Shown here in pieces: positions 1-10,900 of a stretch of DNA of 64,000 nt (positions are counted from its first letter, which is position 1; the number at the start of each line of letters is the position of its first letter). This DNA is from a bacterium. Lineage in GTDB: Bacteria; Planctomycetota; Planctomycetia; Pirellulales; Pirellulaceae. Under the pieces are notes generated by a model, which saw only the letters and a program-made list of their open reading frames with translations, was not told where the DNA came from and ran no database searches. The stretch spans positions 682,001 through 746,000 of the forward strand of contig WGNR01000001.1 of NCBI GenBank assembly GCA_016124445.1, read 5' to 3'. A program made the translations under genes and the position numbers.

Positions 1-216
1 CAGAAACGAATTGACCAGCCCCTTACCTTGAAAGCCGCTGACATGCATCTGCCCCGGTAGCATCCCTTTCGCGGGGCCAGTGCCAAACGCTTCTCCTTCA
101 GCTTTCCACTCGCCGTAGGTTTGCCCTTCGAAGTCGGCGACGAGGATATCCTCACTGGCAAACGTTGATCCGACCATGAGGATGGCCAGGGCAAGCGAAA
201 GGCAAAACTGTTTCAT
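1..216 (-). CDS. N-terminus of an exported GH32-type (levanase-like) hydrolase, truncated by the window edge
   Basis: Only the first 72 codons are present; the gene runs off the left edge. The start is the ATG read on the minus strand at 216. It opens with a typical signal peptide (MKQFCLSLALAILMVGSTFA) followed by DILVADFEGQTYGEWKAEG and a PGQMHVSGFQGKGLVNSF stretch. From memory this is the N-terminal sandwich module found before the five-bladed GH32 catalytic domain in planctomycete levanase or fructanase-like proteins. The catalytic part is outside the window, so substrate and activity are inferred from the module only. Confidence 0.65.
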   Translation of the reverse strand, partial: MKQFCLSLALAILMVGSTFASEDILVADFEGQTYGEWKAEGEAFGTGPAKGMLPGQMHVSGFQGKGLVNSFL

Positions 217-357
217 CTGTGGGGCTCCCGTGTATCGATACTGCCGCATGACTCTTGGTTGTCTATCGATTCTCCTTCACCTCACTCGAGAATTCCATAC
301 CCGGTGGCCTGCCTGAACCACCGAGATTCATCCTGAACCTGGCGGACTCGCGGTCTT

Positions 358-3249
358 TTAGTCACCGCCAGCTTGCTTCTCGACTGGCTGCTCACGCTCG
401 GCCAGCCAGGCCGGCCAGTTGAGATCGTAGTACGGAGATTCTGGGTCAAGCTTTGCGGCATACGTACGAGCGTTTACGAAGGTGGTCCAATGATACATCG
501 TACTGTTGGAAGCTTTGCGAAAATATTCCAGGGCTTTCTGTCGCTCACCTGAAATCAGCTTTTCGAAACCGAGCGTGAAATAGGCCGTGACAAGGTCGTA
601 CTCCGTCTTCTTGACTTGATCGATAAACTCGTCAGCGTTCAGTTCCCCCAACATGTAGCGACAAATGGCGTAATCGTACGTTCCCTTGATCGCTACTTCG
701 CGTCTCTTTTGATAGAAGGCCTTGGCCTCGGCGTGATTTCCGAGAAGCATCGTCGTGAATATCCCTCGCCTGCTAACGGGTGCCTTTAATTTTGCGTCGA
801 TCTTGTTGAGATCGACCGGGCCGTTCTCGCCAGCCCGGGACAGTTCAAACATCACTCGTCGCGAGATTGCGTAGTTGTCTTGTGTAACGCTAGCCAGCTT
901 CTCTAATCCGTAGTCGTATTGCTTCGTCTTCAGCAAGTAGGCCCAGTAGGGATCAGACAACCATCCGACTTGGCCGTTGCGCTCGGCATCCTCTAAGACC
1001 AATTCCATTTTATTGAGCTGCTGCTTTAAGTAGTTTTCTCGCTGCGCGGGATCCAGGTCGTCGGCAGTGTAGTTGATCCGCAAATCATAGTAATAGAATC
1101 GATTGAAATTACCCATAAAGCTGATCGGCCACTTGGCGATCTTCTTCATAAGGACTTCGGCGTTATCTAGACACTTTTCCGCCTGCTGAGCATAATCGTC
1201 AGCCGCTTGCTGGTCGCCGTTGTCAATTTCGCAGCGCTGCATCATCCGATATAAATGCGAACGGGTCAAAAGAGCATAAAGACGACAATTCCAGACCATG
1301 TAAACATCGTCGCCGCAAATCTTGGATGCGTGGGTCGTATCGCGATCCGCTTCATCGATTTCATCTAGTCGCAAAGCCAGGTCTATCAGACGCTCGTCCG
1401 GATTTGCCTTCAGCGGATCGATCGAATCGGTTCTGCCTCGGGCAATCGCTCGCAAAATACCAACCTCAGCTTTGGTAATCCAGAAATCCCCGTATCCTGA
1501 CATTCCTGCGAAGGCGTCGTCGAGCAGACGCGTCGTTTCTTCGAAGTCGGCAAAGATCAAGACCCTCGCTTTGTAGTATTTCTCTTCGGCTGTTTTGGGC
1601 TCGAGAGATATCAAACGCCTGGACTGATTGGCATACTCGGCCCAATCACCACTACTGACGAAGGCCTGGGTCAGTAAGGATTGTATTCTGACATCCGACG
1701 CATAACGTGGATCTTGCTCGATTTTGGCCTGCAGTTGTTCGACAACGGTTTTCGCCTCACCTTTGAGCAGATCAACCTCGTACTTGATCAAGTCGGACTC
1801 GATGGTCGTACCGTCCAGATCGATAAGAATCTCTTTTTGAGCTTCGGCAGTTTCTGTGTCCCGATTAAGGATCGCATTGTGGGCAGCGATCATCACTTCC
1901 TTGCGCCAGGTTTCTCTCGATCGCCAATACTCGCGCGCGCCGACTCCCAGGCAAATTAGCAGCACAACAACAGCCAGGCTCGAGATCGCCTTGTTTTTAC
2001 GGACCCAACGCATCCCCTTCTCTACCACGCTCGTACGGCGAGCAGAGATCGAGTTGCGATTGACGAAGCAGCGGAGATCTTTCGCCATGTGCTCGGCGGT
2101 TTGATAACGCTGGTCAGGATCTTTCTCCATCGCTTTCAGACAGATCGTTTCCAGATCCCGCGGAATATTGGGATTCAACGATCGGGGACTGGGCGGGTCT
2201 TTATGCAATACCTGAGACAAAACCTGGTCGCGCTGCTTTCCTGGGAAGGGAGGATGCAACGTCAGCATTTCGTATAGCGTAGCGCCCAGGGAATAAATGT
2301 CGGTCCGATGATCCAGCGGCAGACGGCCAGCGGTGATCTGTTCCGGCGACATGTACATCGGCGAACCCATCAGCTCCCCGGTCATCGTCATCCCAGGCTG
2401 TTCCAGCATCCGGGCCAAACCGAAGTCGTTGATACTTAGCCGCCCATCCGACGAGAGCAACAGGTTGGCTGGTTTGATGTCTCGATGCACCACACCATGA
2501 TCGTGGGCGTGCGCCAGCGCGTCGGCAACATCGGCCATCATGCTGGCAAGCTTGTCGAAGTAGTTGCTGTCAGAAGTGAGTGAGGAAGAACTGGTCGAAC
2601 TCGATCCATTTGCCTGGATATCCGCGATCTTATCGAGAGACGGCTTATACAAGAGCGTCTCGCGGAGAAGATTTGGGGCCTGATCTTGCTGCGGGGAACC
2701 TTCCGTGACAGTGGCCGAGGTAGAATCTGCTTCGGCCCGAAGTTCTTTCAGCACGCGATCAAGCGATGGACCGTCGACCAGTTCCATGGCGTAGTAGGGC
2801 ACCCGATTCTCTTCCCCGGTCCAGTAGATCGGGACGATGTTGGTATGGTGCAGCTTGGCGGCGGCCTCCGCTTCGAGCTTGAACCGCATGATGGCCTTGG
2901 TCGAAATCCCCAGCGCTGACGAGAGAACTTTGAGCGCTACGAGCCGATTCAAAGAACATTGCCGCGCCCGATAAACGACCCCCATACCACCGCGGCCCAG
3001 TTCGCCCAGGATCTCGAAGTCGCCAATGCGCCGCGGAACTTGTGACGATTGGTCGTCGGCGGTAGCAAACGCGGAATGCGTTTTCAAAAAGCTGCCATTG
3101 GACGTACCAGCCTTCAGTAAGGCTTCGATCCTGGCAACGTGGTTGTCATCCTGGCAGACCTGACGCAGATATTCCTTTCGAGCAACTTCCGAATTGATCG
3201 CCAAGGCAGCCTCAAAAATCTGTTCCTCGCTCAGTGGCTCTTGATTCAC
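358..3249 (-). CDS. Membrane-anchored Ser/Thr protein kinase with large periplasmic C-terminal domain
   Basis: 963-residue eukaryotic-type (PknB-like) kinase. The glycine loop GRGGMGVVY is at residues 85-93, the ATP lysine in VALK at 107, HRDIKPAN at 255-262 with catalytic D257, DFG at 275-277, and SPEQ of the activation segment near 301. An insertion of about 60 residues, rich in Ser and Thr, interrupts the catalytic domain at roughly 171-230. One membrane helix lies at about 422-438. The remaining 520 residues are helical and TPR-like in places and should lie outside the cytoplasmic membrane. It lies 87 bases behind an ECF sigma factor on the same strand, a pairing known in planctomycetes, so it probably phosphorylates or controls that sigma factor. 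The signal sensed is unknown. Confidence 0.93.
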   Translation of the reverse strand: MNQEPLSEEQIFEAALAINSEVARKEYLRQVCQDDNHVARIEALLKAGTSNGSFLKTHSAFATADDQSSQVPRRIGDFEILGELGRGGMGVVYRARQCSLNRLVALKVLSSALGISTKAIMRFKLEAEAAAKLHHTNIVPIYWTGEENRVPYYAMELVDGPSLDRVLKELRAEADSTSATVTEGSPQQDQAPNLLRETLLYKPSLDKIADIQANGSSSTSSSSLTSDSNYFDKLASMMADVADALAHAHDHGVVHRDIKPANLLLSSDGRLSINDFGLARMLEQPGMTMTGELMGSPMYMSPEQITAGRLPLDHRTDIYSLGATLYEMLTLHPPFPGKQRDQVLSQVLHKDPPSPRSLNPNIPRDLETICLKAMEKDPDQRYQTAEHMAKDLRCFVNRNSISARRTSVVEKGMRWVRKNKAISSLAVVVLLICLGVGAREYWRSRETWRKEVMIAAHNAILNRDTETAEAQKEILIDLDGTTIESDLIKYEVDLLKGEAKTVVEQLQAKIEQDPRYASDVRIQSLLTQAFVSSGDWAEYANQSRRLISLEPKTAEEKYYKARVLIFADFEETTRLLDDAFAGMSGYGDFWITKAEVGILRAIARGRTDSIDPLKANPDERLIDLALRLDEIDEADRDTTHASKICGDDVYMVWNCRLYALLTRSHLYRMMQRCEIDNGDQQAADDYAQQAEKCLDNAEVLMKKIAKWPISFMGNFNRFYYYDLRINYTADDLDPAQRENYLKQQLNKMELVLEDAERNGQVGWLSDPYWAYLLKTKQYDYGLEKLASVTQDNYAISRRVMFELSRAGENGPVDLNKIDAKLKAPVSRRGIFTTMLLGNHAEAKAFYQKRREVAIKGTYDYAICRYMLGELNADEFIDQVKKTEYDLVTAYFTLGFEKLISGERQKALEYFRKASNSTMYHWTTFVNARTYAAKLDPESPYYDLNWPAWLAEREQPVEKQAGGD

Positions 3250-3336
3250 GGTCTTGCTCCAATCAGGGAAAAGGGTGGGCGTTCCCTAACAGTGCGAAAT
3301 CGGGAACCACATCAACCGAGCAAAATCTTGAGGATT

Positions 3337-3897
3337 TCAAAGATTCTTGGAAATCTCCAGCTTGAGCCAACCTCGCGCGTATGACCAGTCGGAAATCACC
3401 GTGGAAGGCGCGATCCCAAGGGCCTCCGCAGTCTGCGGGATCGTTAAGCCCGCGAAATAACGTAGTTTGACGACCTGGGCTTTCCTGGGGCTCTGTGCTT
3501 CCAGTTTCTGCAGAGCTTCGTCAAGAGCGAGCAGGTCCTCGGTCTGGCGATCCTCTTCAGGCTCGTCATTGGTCAGAACGATTCGTTGAAAATCGCCCCC
3601 GGCCTTCTGCGATTTCTTCCTGCGCGCCGCTTCTATGAGAATCCGCCGCATGCTCTCAGCCGCCGCGGCAAAAAAGTGGCCGCGAGAATTCCAGTGCTGT
3701 GCATGCTCGCCACCAACCAGACGCAGATAGGCGTCGTGAACCAGCGCGGTTGCTTGTAACGTTTGGCCTGGGTTTTCCCGGCTAAGCCTGGCAGCTGCTA
3801 ACGTACGAAGTTCTTCGTAAACCAGCGGCAAGAGCTGTTCGGCGGCGTTTGGATCGCCATCATCGATCCGGCTGAGGATTTGCGTAAGGTCTGACAT
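3337..3897 (-). CDS. ECF-type RNA polymerase sigma factor
   Basis: 186 residues starting at the ATG read at 3897 (MSDLTQILSRIDDGD). The frame is open upstream to 3942, but the extra 15 residues look non-coding. Region 2 lies at about 15-95 (LLPLVYEELRTLAAARL; the TALVHDAYLRLV segment is typical of the planctomycete and acidobacterial ECF group). Region 4, a helix-turn-helix, is at about 135-180 (GLTIPQTAEALGIAPSTV). There is no anti-sigma gene beside it; the downstream kinase probably takes that regulatory role. It directs RNA polymerase to an unknown regulon. Confidence 0.93.
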   Translation of the reverse strand: MSDLTQILSRIDDGDPNAAEQLLPLVYEELRTLAAARLSRENPGQTLQATALVHDAYLRLVGGEHAQHWNSRGHFFAAAAESMRRILIEAARRKKSQKAGGDFQRIVLTNDEPEEDRQTEDLLALDEALQKLEAQSPRKAQVVKLRYFAGLTIPQTAEALGIAPSTVISDWSYARGWLKLEISKNL

Positions 3898-4220
3898 TCC
3901 AATGAATATACGCATCCCCGTAGGCCAATTCCAGGCAAACATCGTAGCACTTCATTCCTGATCATCAGGGCCGGTTAGACGCAACACTAGAGCAGCCAGA
4001 AAGCGCAGTCGATCAGTAGCAATATTGCCAGTTCTAAAGATCAGTGATTCGCCAAGGGTATTTTGATGGTTGCCCAGCGACTCTGCTCAACAGTGGCAAT
4101 CGGCAGGAAACGATGAAAATGTGGTGAAGCAATCGCCAAAACCTAGGGATCGAATTATGATTGCGCCATGATTAACATCTGCTATATGAGCGTATTTCCA
4201 AAGAGCCGAGAAGAACTGTC

Positions 4221-6347
4221 GTGAAGCCATTGAAACGATCTGCAACTGCCGCTGAGACAATTTCCCAACGAAGCTTCAACGTCGGTCTAAGAGTCCTCAC
4301 TCTGTTGTTGGCCTTTCCACTGATGTCTGCAGCCGCTCTCGGTGCGGATCGCATCCAAGGAAAAGTCCAATCTGGTAGCGGTCCGATCGCCAATTCTGAC
4401 GTCTCGCTATGGGAAGCTGGTCCAGACGCACCGCAAATGCTTGCCGAGGCAAAGACCAAGGCAGATGGCAGTTTCGAGTTGACTTTCTTCGGAAAGAAGA
4501 GCGACGAAGGTGTGCTCTATCTTATCGCCAGTGGAGGCTCCGCGAACTCCGGCAACGGCAACGAGTACAATCCCGCCATCGTGCTGATGGCAACATTGGG
4601 AACCACTGCTCCGCAAAGTGTGACCGTGAATGAATTGACGACGGTCGCCTCGGTATGGACCGGAGCACAACTAATCAGCGGTGATAAGCTTTGCGGCAAT
4701 TCGCTCAGTCTTCGGATCGCTGCCGGAAACGTGCCGAACCTGGTCGACCTGCAGACCGGCGGCTTGGGCCCGGTAATTCAAGATCCGCTGAATAGTTCGC
4801 AAACAACCACTCTGGCCAAATTCAACACGCTGGGCAATTTGATCTCGGTATGCATTCAGAAACCAGAAGCTTGCCAAAAGCTATTCGCCACCGCAACAGC
4901 GCCAGGCGGTCCGGCACCGACAAACACGCTTTCCGCATTGCAGAACATCGCGCGAAAGCCTGGGCATAACGCCGAACCTTTGTTCACGCTGTTTAAGGAG
5001 TTCTGCCCGGTGCCGGAAGGCAAGCGTTGGCGCGAAGCAACGTTTATTCCTTATCTCAGCTTCGCTCCCCGTGCCTGGACACTCTCGTTGGTGTACGCCG
5101 GTGGCGGCTTGAATTCGCCAGGCGGTATTGCGATTGATCGCGAAGGGAATATGTGGGCAGACCTGAACTTCGTCTGCGGTTCTCAATCGACCGTCTTTTC
5201 TGGACTTGGCGGAGGCCTGGGCGAGCTTGCTCCCAATGGCCGTCCCATTTCGCCGATGACGGTCGGCTTTCGTGGTGGCGGCATCGACAACCCGGGATTT
5301 GGCATCGCGATATCAGGCGACGACAAGGTTTGGGCCACGAGTTTAGATGGCAAGACTATTTCGGTATTCGATCGCAAGACAGGCAAGTCGCTCTCGCCGG
5401 AATCAGGCTACAACTTTGGCGGCAAGCTTGGTTCGATGCAGGGAATCATGGTTACGCCTGATGGCGATGTCTGGGCGTGTGACAACGGCAAGAGCCAACT
5501 CGTTTACTTGCCTAAGGGGGATGCCTCGAAAGGCCGTATCCTGGGCACAATGATCGATGGCAAGCCGGTGGACGGCAACCTGACCGTCAAAGCTCCATTT
5601 CATTTGGCGATCGATCAACAGGACCGCGTCTGGGTGACTAACAGCGGCTCCAACACCGTGGTCCGCTTTCCTGCCAAAGACCCCCGCAAGGCGGAAGAAT
5701 TCACCGTCGGCTATGCGCCGCGAGCCATTGCCATTGATAGCCAGGGCAACGCCTGGGTATGCAATACGGTCGGGCATCCCGACACGCGTGAGAAACTCGA
5801 TCTGATCAAAGTGAAACTTCAAGCCGAGATGGAAGCCCGCTTGAACCTGGATACGAAGGCGGACCTGGAAGCCAAAGAATGGATCAATCTGTACGGCATC
5901 CTAATGAAATTCCCAGGCGGCGATGTATCCATGATTCGCCCTGACGGCACCGTTCTAGGGCCGTTCGATGGTGGCAAGTCGATCGTCGGACCATGGGGAA
6001 TTGCCATCGACGGTAATGACAACATTTGGGTGGCAAACTCGACTGGCCGCTCGATTACCAACTTGTGCGGGGCGCGCCCCGAGAACTGCCCACCTGGCCT
6101 CAAGCCAGGCGATCCGCTCTCGCCGCCTGGAGGTTATATCGGTGGTCTGCAGGTCCTAACCGACGTTGCCATCGACCCCGCCGGCAACGTTTGGGCAGCG
6201 AACAACTGGGACCAACCGGAAGAAGGTTTCAAAAAGAAGCCGGACCTGGCATACTCGACGCGACTAGGCGGAAATGGTGTTGTCGTCTTCTTCGGCTTGG
6301 CGAAACCAGTCCGAACCCCTTTGATCGGTCCGGTTCAAGCTCAGTAG
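4221..6347 (+). CDS. Exported NHL/Vgb-like beta-propeller protein
   Basis: 708 residues with a GTG start. A hydrophobic signal segment lies at about 20-42, ending in ALGADR. A carboxypeptidase-regulatory-like module follows (residues 43-110, with a RIQGKVQ and DGSFELTF pattern). From about residue 290 there are seven blades of the form (G/A)IAID..GN.WV.N, near residues 300, 354, 404, 459, 499, 589 and 647, as in NHL or virginiamycin B lyase-like six- or seven-bladed propellers. It stands alone, divergent from the sigma factor gene across 323 bases. The function is probably binding in the periplasm or outside the cell; no catalytic residues can be assigned. A weaker alternative is a streptogramin-lyase-type enzyme. 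Confidence 0.85.
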   Translation: MKPLKRSATAAETISQRSFNVGLRVLTLLLAFPLMSAAALGADRIQGKVQSGSGPIANSDVSLWEAGPDAPQMLAEAKTKADGSFELTFFGKKSDEGVLYLIASGGSANSGNGNEYNPAIVLMATLGTTAPQSVTVNELTTVASVWTGAQLISGDKLCGNSLSLRIAAGNVPNLVDLQTGGLGPVIQDPLNSSQTTTLAKFNTLGNLISVCIQKPEACQKLFATATAPGGPAPTNTLSALQNIARKPGHNAEPLFTLFKEFCPVPEGKRWREATFIPYLSFAPRAWTLSLVYAGGGLNSPGGIAIDREGNMWADLNFVCGSQSTVFSGLGGGLGELAPNGRPISPMTVGFRGGGIDNPGFGIAISGDDKVWATSLDGKTISVFDRKTGKSLSPESGYNFGGKLGSMQGIMVTPDGDVWACDNGKSQLVYLPKGDASKGRILGTMIDGKPVDGNLTVKAPFHLAIDQQDRVWVTNSGSNTVVRFPAKDPRKAEEFTVGYAPRAIAIDSQGNAWVCNTVGHPDTREKLDLIKVKLQAEMEARLNLDTKADLEAKEWINLYGILMKFPGGDVSMIRPDGTVLGPFDGGKSIVGPWGIAIDGNDNIWVANSTGRSITNLCGARPENCPPGLKPGDPLSPPGGYIGGLQVLTDVAIDPAGNVWAANNWDQPEEGFKKKPDLAYSTRLGGNGVVVFFGLAKPVRTPLIGPVQAQ

Positions 6348-6367
6348 CTGCGGATGCCGCTGGTTCC

Positions 6368-6514
6368 CTACTTCTTATTGGCATCCAGACGGCTGTGCAA
6401 AGCTTCGCTGGACTGGGCCTTCAACAGCTTGATGGCCTCGTAGTTCTTTTTCTGCCCGTCAGGATCCATATGCGTGACTTCGGCGGCGAAGAGATCCTGG
6501 GCACTCAAGACCAA
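6368..6514 (-). pseudogene. Small exported-protein remnant without an ATG start
   Basis: An open frame of 48 codons if the TTG read at 6514 is used. It reads LVLSAQDLFAAEV, like the end of a signal peptide, then a charged segment ending NKK and a TAG stop. No ATG or GTG lies between the upstream in-frame stop and the body. The hydrophobic start coincides with the T-run of the terminator behind the DUF1552 gene. No ribosome binding site is visible. It is either a decayed small exported protein or a gene with a non-standard start. Confidence 0.3.
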
Positions 6515-6515
6515 T

Positions 6516-6542
6516 AAAAAAAGCCGCCGACAATGGGGCTTT
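6516..6542 (-). terminator. Rho-independent terminator of the first DUF1592-DUF1552 operon
   Basis: On the minus strand AAAGCC pairs with GGCTTT across an 11-base loop and runs straight into a stretch of T. It begins 58 bases behind the DUF1552 stop codon, so it should end that transcript. Confidence 0.6.
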
Positions 6543-6599
6543 GTGGAGAATTATCATCTTCGGTTCCAAACGATTGAGTGAACCGACTACTGGGGTGAT

Positions 6600-7982
6600 T
6601 TAGCCCATCAACTGCTTGATCGAGCCTGTCTGAGGCAGCTTCTTACGCGACATCTCAGGGTCAAGGTCGCCGTAATGTTCGATCGGATTGCCATGGGCGT
6701 TTAGCAGCGTCGTATACCAGTTGCCCAGGGTCTTGTGACCTTCGGTGCCGAGATAGGGCAAACGAATATAACGACCAGCAATGTCCAGATTGCAGTTATC
6801 CCCGGCCATGATCAGGAACGGCGATTCCGATCCGACGCCATGGTGGGTTTCGCCGTTCTCAGGGAAGTACATGATCATCGTGTTATCGAACATCGTGCCG
6901 TTACCCTCAGGCACCTGCTTCAGCTCTTCGATGATCTTCTTGATCTGATTGACATGGCTGATCCGAATTTGCTCGCGAGTCTTCCAGGCCGGCACGCCAC
7001 CAAAGGCTTCGTCATGTCCCAGTGGGTGAATACCGACGCGATCGGTTTCGTTGCCTGGCAACCCCGTGATTGGTGTTCCCAGGTCATCGATCGTGTAAGT
7101 CACCACGTTCGTCAAACTTGCTTTCAGCGCGGCGATCAGGACATCGGTCATGGCGGCCTGTTTCTCCGGCGTACTTGCGTTGGGACCACCGTTGGCATGC
7201 ACCGGCGCGATCTCCGGGAGGTAGTCGGCGAGCGTGCCGGAGAGCTTGATCAGTTCCTGATTACGCCGGCGAATCGCATCGATCGAATTGACCTGCATCT
7301 CCTGACGTTTCTTTTCATGCCCCTGGATGCCACTCACCTTGAGGCCTTCACGGCTTTGCAGGAACGACAGCATGTCGTTGTCGGAATTTACCGCTTCCGG
7401 ATTCAACACCGATTTGAACAGTTCATTGCGTGCCGTCTCTGGGTCGGCATAGCAGTAGTTGCGAGTCTGCGGAGCAGGTGCCGAATAGCCGTCGACGATC
7501 CCAGTCCGGCCGCCAGCGAATGAAAGTTCGACATGCCCAAAAGGCGAGGGGAACAGCCTGGCCAGTTCAAAATCGATCGTGGTTCGTTTGATCGCGCTCA
7601 GCGTGTTGCGGTTCGACTTGAAGCAGCCCATCACCGACGAAAACGACCAATGGATGTTCTCGCTCATCTTGGCCGAAAGCCCCTGCAAGATCGTCATGTG
7701 ATCTTTGTGATCATCCAGCCCGCGCAGCCACTTGGGCAATTCGTGCTTGTGCAGATCGACTTCGAGCGGCTCTTTCTTCTCGTCGAGTTCTTTGTCTCGA
7801 TCGGAAAAATCACGCAAGGCGATTTCCAGCGGCCGGATACCACTCGATTTGCGGATAAAGATGAAACGCTTGGGAATTCCATTGGCGCTGGGCGCGGCGA
7901 ACAATTGATTGAAGGACGGAGCCAGGGTCATCGCGCCGAGGCCGAGTGCCGACATTCTCAGGAAGTCTTTTCTGGTGAGCAC
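6600..7982 (-). CDS. DUF1552 family protein (first copy)
   Basis: 460 residues, close to the usual family length. The N-terminus LTRKDFLRMSALGLGAM resembles a Tat-like export signal, although it lacks the paired arginines. Family landmarks include a P..F.FIRKSSGI region near 40, the RRRNQELI helix, and the late HHGVGSESPFLIMAGD segment. DUF1552 proteins are almost always encoded with DUF1592 cytochrome-like proteins in planctomycetes, and their fold resembles the sulfatase/DUF1501 group. Reaction and substrate are unknown. The gene starts 4 bases behind the stop codon of the DUF1592 gene, so the two are co-transcribed and probably form one envelope system. Confidence 0.9.
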   Translation of the reverse strand: MLTRKDFLRMSALGLGAMTLAPSFNQLFAAPSANGIPKRFIFIRKSSGIRPLEIALRDFSDRDKELDEKKEPLEVDLHKHELPKWLRGLDDHKDHMTILQGLSAKMSENIHWSFSSVMGCFKSNRNTLSAIKRTTIDFELARLFPSPFGHVELSFAGGRTGIVDGYSAPAPQTRNYCYADPETARNELFKSVLNPEAVNSDNDMLSFLQSREGLKVSGIQGHEKKRQEMQVNSIDAIRRRNQELIKLSGTLADYLPEIAPVHANGGPNASTPEKQAAMTDVLIAALKASLTNVVTYTIDDLGTPITGLPGNETDRVGIHPLGHDEAFGGVPAWKTREQIRISHVNQIKKIIEELKQVPEGNGTMFDNTMIMYFPENGETHHGVGSESPFLIMAGDNCNLDIAGRYIRLPYLGTEGHKTLGNWYTTLLNAHGNPIEHYGDLDPEMSRKKLPQTGSIKQLMG

Positions 7983-7986
7983 AGTT

Positions 7987-10900
7987 CTAGTCCTTGATTG
8001 CTTTGCGATAAATGAAGGAATCGGATGTTAGCAGCGAAACAACGACGGCATCGAAGCTACCGTTATTGTCAACGTAGGCCTGCTCGGCATTGATTAACGT
8101 CTTGGAATCAGAGAGGGTTTCGTTGCGACCCAGGAAATAGCGGAATGCATGACGGATGATCGATTGACGTACACGGCGAGATTTCGCCAGACGATCGGCC
8201 AGGTCGAGTGCGTCGTCGACTTCGCCATCCAGCTTGCTGTTGCCAGTTCCCTCAAGGTAACCACTCGAATTGACGGGCAGCGTCTCGTAAATGTCTCGCG
8301 TGTCGGTCATGAAGTCCCCTCCGGCTCCCTTCTCGACCAACTTGTCTGGATATTCCAACGATTCTTCCACGCGGAACCGGCCAAAATCATCGTACGCCTC
8401 GAAGGCATTTCCCAGAGGATTCATCTGCTGATGACATTTCCAGCAGTAGCTGTCCTCCGTTGCCATGGTCAATCGCGCACGAAGGGTTTTACTGTGGTCT
8501 TCGGGAATAACGGCATCAACGGTGATCGGCACGTCGGGAATCGTACCGGCCAGCAACTTCTCGCGGATCCATTTACCGCGGGTGACGGGATCGGTCTCGG
8601 TATTCTTCGAGTGGGCAACGAGCCAGGCCGGATGGGTCAACAATCCTTTGCGATTGGGTACATTGGCCGGCTGATTGGTGTGATAGTCCCAATCGTCGAG
8701 CGAAAAGTTAAAGAACTTGGCAACGTTGTATCCGGTCATGAAGTCGTTGCCGTAGCCTCGATAAAGATCGAACGGTGCCGCCTCTTGTTGTCCCTTATCG
8801 AGCCGAGCCGTGATGGTTGTCATCGACTTTTTAAAGAGCTGGATCGTGTTCCCTTGCCGGTTTCTGGCATCCAGCTTGTCGGGATCGACGCTTCGCATCT
8901 TCACTTCGTTGAGAAACTCTCGGTGGTCCAACAGATCTTCCTTTTTGAAGTTCTGCCAGTCGAGGTCTTTGAAGTGGTTATAGATGCGTTTGATCCGGTC
9001 CGAGGCCTCCTGCATCCGCTCGTTGTTACCGTCGTGGTAGACGTAAAAATCCTCGGTGGTTAGAAGTTCCTCGAAAACGTTTTGGTCCTTCTCAAGAATG
9101 TATTCGACCAGCTGATCGGTCTCGCTCAGGAGCCGCGACGTGGCATTGGTGAGCCGATCGCCGCCGAATCGTTTTTCGTCCTTGAAGATCGTGATCGCCT
9201 GGGGATAGCCGAAAAACTCGCGAAAGAACCGCAGTTTCCGAATCGCGGTATCGGTGGTGTTGTCCTGATAGTTCTTATCTTCCAGGATCGGATCGACCAG
9301 GTAATACACGTCCCTTTTGTTCAGGATGCGTTTTACCTCTCGCTCGTAATCTTCCCGCGTATTGAGCCGACCGTTCTGAGCCGCTTCGACCAGTTCCTTG
9401 TCAGGGCTTTGGTCGGTCAATGCATAGGCAATCGCATAGCTGGCATCGCGTGGAGAGAGCATTCGTCGGCCATATTGATCAGGCCTTCCGCTGCCGAATT
9501 CCTGTCGATAGACGAATTCGCTCGATAGGATCAACGTTTGAATCAGCTTCTGAATCGCCTTCTGATTGCCAAGCTTGTTGATGTACGTCTTGGTCAGATC
9601 CACATATTCTTCCGCTTCCACGGGATCGGGAGATCGTTCCAGAATGAGCACCGTCAGCTGATCGACCAGTTCGTGCAGCAACGGATCCGATGGTGGCCCC
9701 GCTTCGATTCGCGCTTGAATGAAACCTTGTTCCCAATCGGCCATGCACTTGTCGATAATTGCTCCATAGTGATCCCCTTTTTGGCGATGCTTCATGATGG
9801 AGGCCTGAACTACCTTCATCTCGTCATCTGCCAGCGGTTTATAGACAAGTGGCTTGAATTTACGCTGGTTCTGCTCCAGGTGATCGCGAATCTCCGGCAG
9901 GTAATCCCGCAAGATCGTCATACGGCCTTGGATGTCTCGCGGGTGATCGCCAAAGTAAAACCAGATGTGCTCGCACAAGTCGCGGAATTCGTCGTCCGAT
10001 TGATCCTTGCACAGCGGATTCATCAGGGCCTGGTAGACAGTTTCCTCCCCATTGAGGTCTTTGAGCATTTTCTGAGCAACGTGAAACGGAGCCCTCTTGT
10101 AGGACTCTCCCTTTTTAAGCTGTTCAACCTCTTTCAGTGCGACCGGAACGAACTGCGGCAACATGGCTTCATTTTTGTCTCCGTAGTATTCATCGCAGAG
10201 CTCGGCGATGAAGTTTTCCAGAAACTCGCGACGCGAAGCCAATGTCGCATTGTGCTGATCCTCGAGCGCCATGATTTCGTTGATGGACGGCAGGTATCGC
10301 GAATTACGTTTCACAAGATAGCCGGTAATATACTCCGACGTTTTTTGAGCATTGGTCAACATGCTCGATAAGTGGCCGCCGGTCAGGTCGGTATCTGCGT
10401 AGTATCTGACCCCCGAGCGATTTGGCAACAGAAATGGATTGGTCAGACTGAATTGATTGAATCGATGACTGCCAACCGGCGAGACGGTTTCCCCTCTTCG
10501 TTTTGCCCGAGCATTGCCCAGTAGCATTCGCTGGAACTTGGCATTGAAAATGTATTCGCTGATCAGCCAACGGCGGTCGTAGGTAAAACCGGGCAGATCC
10601 TTGAACTGGCCAGAGAACAGTTTTTCGTGATCGATGTAGTTGCCATACTCTGGCTTTTGCAACTTCTTCTCGAACTTCGACGCATTGTGCTTGCGGAGCT
10701 CTTGTGATACCCAGTCATTCAACCGCGATCGCTCGGTCGTCGCTGGCTGCTCGGCATCCTCGGGCGGCATGCGTTTGAGAAAAAGTTGCTCCTGGACTCG
10801 GTTCAGCAAGTCGAGCCTGGCATCGAGGTCCAATTTCGCCATCGCGTCGAGCCGGATATCTCCTTCGGCCGAGTCACCGCTATGACAATCGAGACAACTT

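Noticed and set aside
8149..9063. 304-codon plus-strand frame across the DUF1592 gene
   Set aside because: Opposite strand of a well supported gene with signal peptide and CxxCH motifs.
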